Part shown: positions 5,234-7,295 of the stretch, piece after piece | Layout of the letters: each line of letters opens with the position of its first letter | Numbering within the stretch: position 1 is the stretch's first letter | NCBI GenBank assembly: GCA_003225595.1 | Contig: QIAR01000250.1 | Coordinates: 1,850 to 9,144, forward strand | Origin: Acidobacteriota bacterium | Lineage (GTDB): Bacteria > Acidobacteriota > Terriglobia > Terriglobales > Acidobacteriaceae | Direction: 5' to 3' | DNA: 7,295 bases | Notes under the pieces: model-generated | Seen by the model: only the letters and a program-made list of their open reading frames with translations | Told to the model about the DNA's origin: nothing | The model's database searches: none | Position numbers and translations under genes: made by a program

Positions 5234-6403
5234 AGTACTTTCAGTGACTTGCCGCGTCTCTTCCGCCGATTGCTCTGAGACTGTGCCCAATTTTGTGCCC
5301 CCTCTCGCCGAATTTTCGAGACGGTCCTGTTCGAGAGCCCGGATTGCATCGCGTTTTTTGCTCGCCCGAATGTGGCTGTAGCGTTCAAGCATCTGCTTCG
5401 ACGCGTGGCCGGCCATCGCGCGGATGGTTTCTTCCGAGATGTTCGGATTCTCCGCAAGCAGAGTCACGAACGTATGTCGGAGATCGTGCCAGCGATATTT
5501 AAGCCCGGTATCCTTTAGCACCTTCCGCCATGCCCGCTGCCAGGATTGCATCTGCACGCGTAGCGCTACGGCGCAAATAATGCTCTCTTTCCCTCCGTGC
5601 AGCATTCGCACGGAATGGCGCGGGAAAACGTAGTCATCCGAACTGGCGGCCGGAAAGCGTGCAAGCCAGCTGGTGAGAACTGCACAGGCACGCTGCGTGA
5701 GCGGAACGGAACGGCCTTTGCCCGCTTCCGTCTTCGATTTCGGCACGACCACTTCGCCCGATGCAGTGGGCCCGTTCCAAGCGATCGCGAGATCGTTGCG
5801 CCGTAGCGCGCGGAGCTCCGAAGCCCTCAGTCCGGTATCGATGCCTAGCACGAAGAGCGGCAGGAGGCTGGGAGAGAGACTCTGCCCACACGCCCGCAGG
5901 AGCGTGTTTTCATGCTCGAAGGGAATGGCCTGACCGACGTTGTGATTTTCTTTCAGATGGGAGAGTTTTCTCGAGACTGCCTGCCACAGACCATAACCAT
6001 CGAGGATGCCGCGCAGACAGCAGATTTCATAGTTTACGGTCCGGGGCGATTTCTCCGCGGCAAGCCGCTTGCTGCGGTAGGAAAGGACGTCATCGCGGGT
6101 GAGATCGCAGACGAGCCGGTCGCCAAACTCGGCAATGAGCGGAGCCATGCGCTGCTTGTATCCGGCGATAGTCTTTTCGGAGAGCCCGACTTTCTCCGCA
6201 AGCCATCTCTGCGCAGCCACGCGAAGCAGCGGCACGGGGTCGCGGCGCTGGATTCGGTTGACCGCCGTTTCCAATTCGCGCCTGCGTGCCCGTTCCGCTT
6301 CGCGAGCAAGAGTTCGGCTGCCGCTTTTGCTCGATTCTCGGATAGATTGCCCTTGAAATTTGAACTTGTACCACCATATCCCCCCGCGTTTGTAGAGGCT
6401 CAC
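5171..6403 (-). CDS. Tyrosine integrase, 410 aa, tRNA-Gln-associated
   Basis: This is a full-length phage/genomic-island tyrosine integrase. The N-terminal arm-type domain (MSLYKRGGIWWYKFKFQGQS) covers about 1-50, the core-binding domain about 57-140, and the catalytic domain about 160-350. The full catalytic set is present: R193 (DTGLRASEL), K224 (PKSKTEAGKG), H306 and R309 (WHDLRHTF), H333 (AGHAS) and Y342 (LERYSHI). The last ~20 residues (from about WLPPRDSNPDM) are the antisense translation of the tRNA gene, so the C-terminal tail is set by the target site, not by family conservation. The start is GTG at 6401-6403, with AAGGAG 8 nt upstream, overlapping the stop of the 296-aa gene as GTGA. 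The two genes probably form one transcript from right to left. Confidence 0.94.
   Translation of the reverse strand: MSLYKRGGIWWYKFKFQGQSIRESSKSGSRTLAREAERARRRELETAVNRIQRRDPVPLLRVAAQRWLAEKVGLSEKTIAGYKQRMAPLIAEFGDRLVCDLTRDDVLSYRSKRLAAEKSPRTVNYEICCLRGILDGYGLWQAVSRKLSHLKENHNVGQAIPFEHENTLLRACGQSLSPSLLPLFVLGIDTGLRASELRALRRNDLAIAWNGPTASGEVVVPKSKTEAGKGRSVPLTQRACAVLTSWLARFPAASSDDYVFPRHSVRMLHGGKESIICAVALRVQMQSWQRAWRKVLKDTGLKYRWHDLRHTFVTLLAENPNISEETIRAMAGHASKQMLERYSHIRASKKRDAIRALEQDRLENSARGGTKLGTVSEQSAEETRQVTESTWLPPRDSNPDMLIQSQLSCR
5190..5233 (+). other. Probable attachment site in tRNA-Gln 3' half
   Basis: The minus-strand integrase lies immediately 3' of the tRNA, and its coding frame runs into it, the classic arrangement where an element integrates into the tRNA 3' end and restores it. 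The core probably lies between the anticodon loop and the CCA end. I found no second copy of this stretch in the window, so exact limits cannot be set; the distal copy would lie beyond the right edge. Confidence 0.4.
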
Positions 6404-7290
6404 CGTTTTTTCTCCTTAGCTGCATTACGGACCCGCTGCGCATATGCGCGCTTACTCGCGAGAACCTGTTGCCTGGTTGTGCAGTAGAATCTGTCAGCTC
6501 TGACCGGGTAGAAGAGTGCCTGGCAATGTGGGCAGACTCGCCAAGCGGTGCCAGAGGTGTCGGCCGCGAATAAGTCCCAAATCATGTCCCAAAGCGAAGT
6601 TGCAGACGAAACGTGCAACCTCCACTTATCTCCATCGCGACACCATCTAACTGTTCGATTGGCAACATGACGGTTGATTTCAATCCCCAGAACCGCCATC
6701 GCTTCGCTGCGCTGCCCTTCGAAGCTCATATCGAGGATGTCAGTTATAAAAGGAGGCAGCACATCAGGATCGGGTAATTGGCATCGTGTTTTCACCGGAA
6801 TATCGTCAGCCAAACTCATATTAACTCGCCCCTCTTCCTCGTCAGCCATGATCAAGCGACTCACGTCTCTCACTTTCATCTTGTTCAGAGTGTCGCCATA
6901 AACTTTTTTCCAACGTTCGAATTCAGCTTCGGCTTCATTTGCAGCCCTGATCATCCGTTCGCCTACATGGCGGAAAACGTCGTGTATTGGCCTGTGTTCG
7001 ATCAGGGTACGAACGGCCTTTGCAAGTTTGGCCGCGTCATTGCGCGATTCGTACAGCTCCGCTAATTGGCGAAACTGCGATTGGAGACTCCAGAACTCGT
7101 TGAGTTCAATGCGCACGGGAACACCATTCTCGATGTAGTCAGCAGGTGAGCTTTTCGGCGCTAATGCGCCGAAGGTTTCCAGAAATTCTATCGCGTGAGA
7201 GTTGTTTCCGGGCTTCAATCCCCTGAACATGCCATGCGGCGCAAGCAAAGGATCATGTCTGCTCCGGGCTTTTTCCCACGAGGCTTGCAC
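6400..7290 (-). CDS. 296-aa protein with C-terminal Cys motif (CGNR-like zinc finger?)
   Basis: I do not recognise a specific function. The C-terminus (about 250-285) reads WRVCPHCQALFYP...RFYCTTRQQ...SKRAYAQRV, with C253, C256 and C270 but no fourth Cys at the usual place. This resembles the C-terminal zinc finger of CGNR/ABATE-type proteins, thought to bind DNA and regulate transcription. The N-terminal half (about 30-130) is helical, with FLETFGALAPK and NEFWSLQSQFRQLAELYESR. It is followed with a 4-nt overlap by the integrase, so it may regulate integration or be co-expressed for another reason. The given start is GTG at 7288-7290. The frame stays open to the window's right edge, so the true start may lie outside. 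Confidence 0.75.
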   Translation of the reverse strand: MQASWEKARSRHDPLLAPHGMFRGLKPGNNSHAIEFLETFGALAPKSSPADYIENGVPVRIELNEFWSLQSQFRQLAELYESRNDAAKLAKAVRTLIEHRPIHDVFRHVGERMIRAANEAEAEFERWKKVYGDTLNKMKVRDVSRLIMADEEEGRVNMSLADDIPVKTRCQLPDPDVLPPFITDILDMSFEGQRSEAMAVLGIEINRHVANRTVRWCRDGDKWRLHVSSATSLWDMIWDLFAADTSGTAWRVCPHCQALFYPVRADRFYCTTRQQVLASKRAYAQRVRNAAKEKKR

Positions 7291-7295
7291 ATCAT

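Noticed and set aside
5912..6487. 191-codon plus-strand reading frame
   Set aside because: It is antisense to the integrase, which has all catalytic residues, and to the end of the 296-aa gene. It is a shadow of high-GC coding sequence.
1..7295. CRISPR array
   Set aside because: No regularly spaced short direct repeats were found.

Overview
The window looks like an accessory, island-like stretch of a bacterial chromosome with moderately high GC. The gene style, an N-terminally extended ParB-like protein next to short repeats, and a recurrent-looking C-terminal module ending in LLYSRDSRLASKT remind me of soil Acidobacteria. That placement rests on memory of similar proteins, not on a search. 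No housekeeping gene other than a tRNA is visible, and two tyrosine recombinases point to repeated integration.

Layout from left to right: (1) 1-555, minus strand: the N-terminal 185 codons of a ParB/Srx-fold protein running off the left edge. (2) 586-693 and 3653-3760: two copies of a 108-bp repeat in inverted orientation, ungapped and about 81% identical by hand alignment, each with a conserved hairpin. (3) Between them, plus strand, a two-gene module: an unrecognised 268-aa protein (947-1753) and a 662-aa QueC-like (7-cyano-7-deazaguanine synthase family) protein (1750-3738), joined by an ATGA stop/start overlap. (4) 3832-5097, plus strand: a possible 17-codon leader, a small excisionase/AlpA-like helix-turn-helix protein and a 337-aa tyrosine recombinase, each overlapping the next. 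(5) 5160-5233: an intact tRNA-Gln(CUG) with encoded CCA and a good sigma70-type promoter. (6) 5171-7290, minus strand: a 410-aa tyrosine integrase whose last codons run into the tRNA gene, preceded by and overlapping a 296-aa protein with a C-terminal Cys-rich motif.

The most interesting part is the repeat-bounded QueC-like pair. QueC homologues outside queuosine synthesis are known in antiphage systems: QatC of QatABCD and the QueC-like protein of type IV CBASS. Here the QueC-like protein has only one partner gene and no visible QatA-like ATPase, TatD nuclease, CD-NTase or TGT-like gene. It could be a compact relative of those systems; this is inference. The partner begins Met-Gly, which makes it worth testing as a protein substrate of the QueC-like enzyme. 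The repeats seem to hold a gene junction (stop of one gene overlapping the start of the next), so they may be sites where cassettes are exchanged, or inverted, next to the ParB-like gene.
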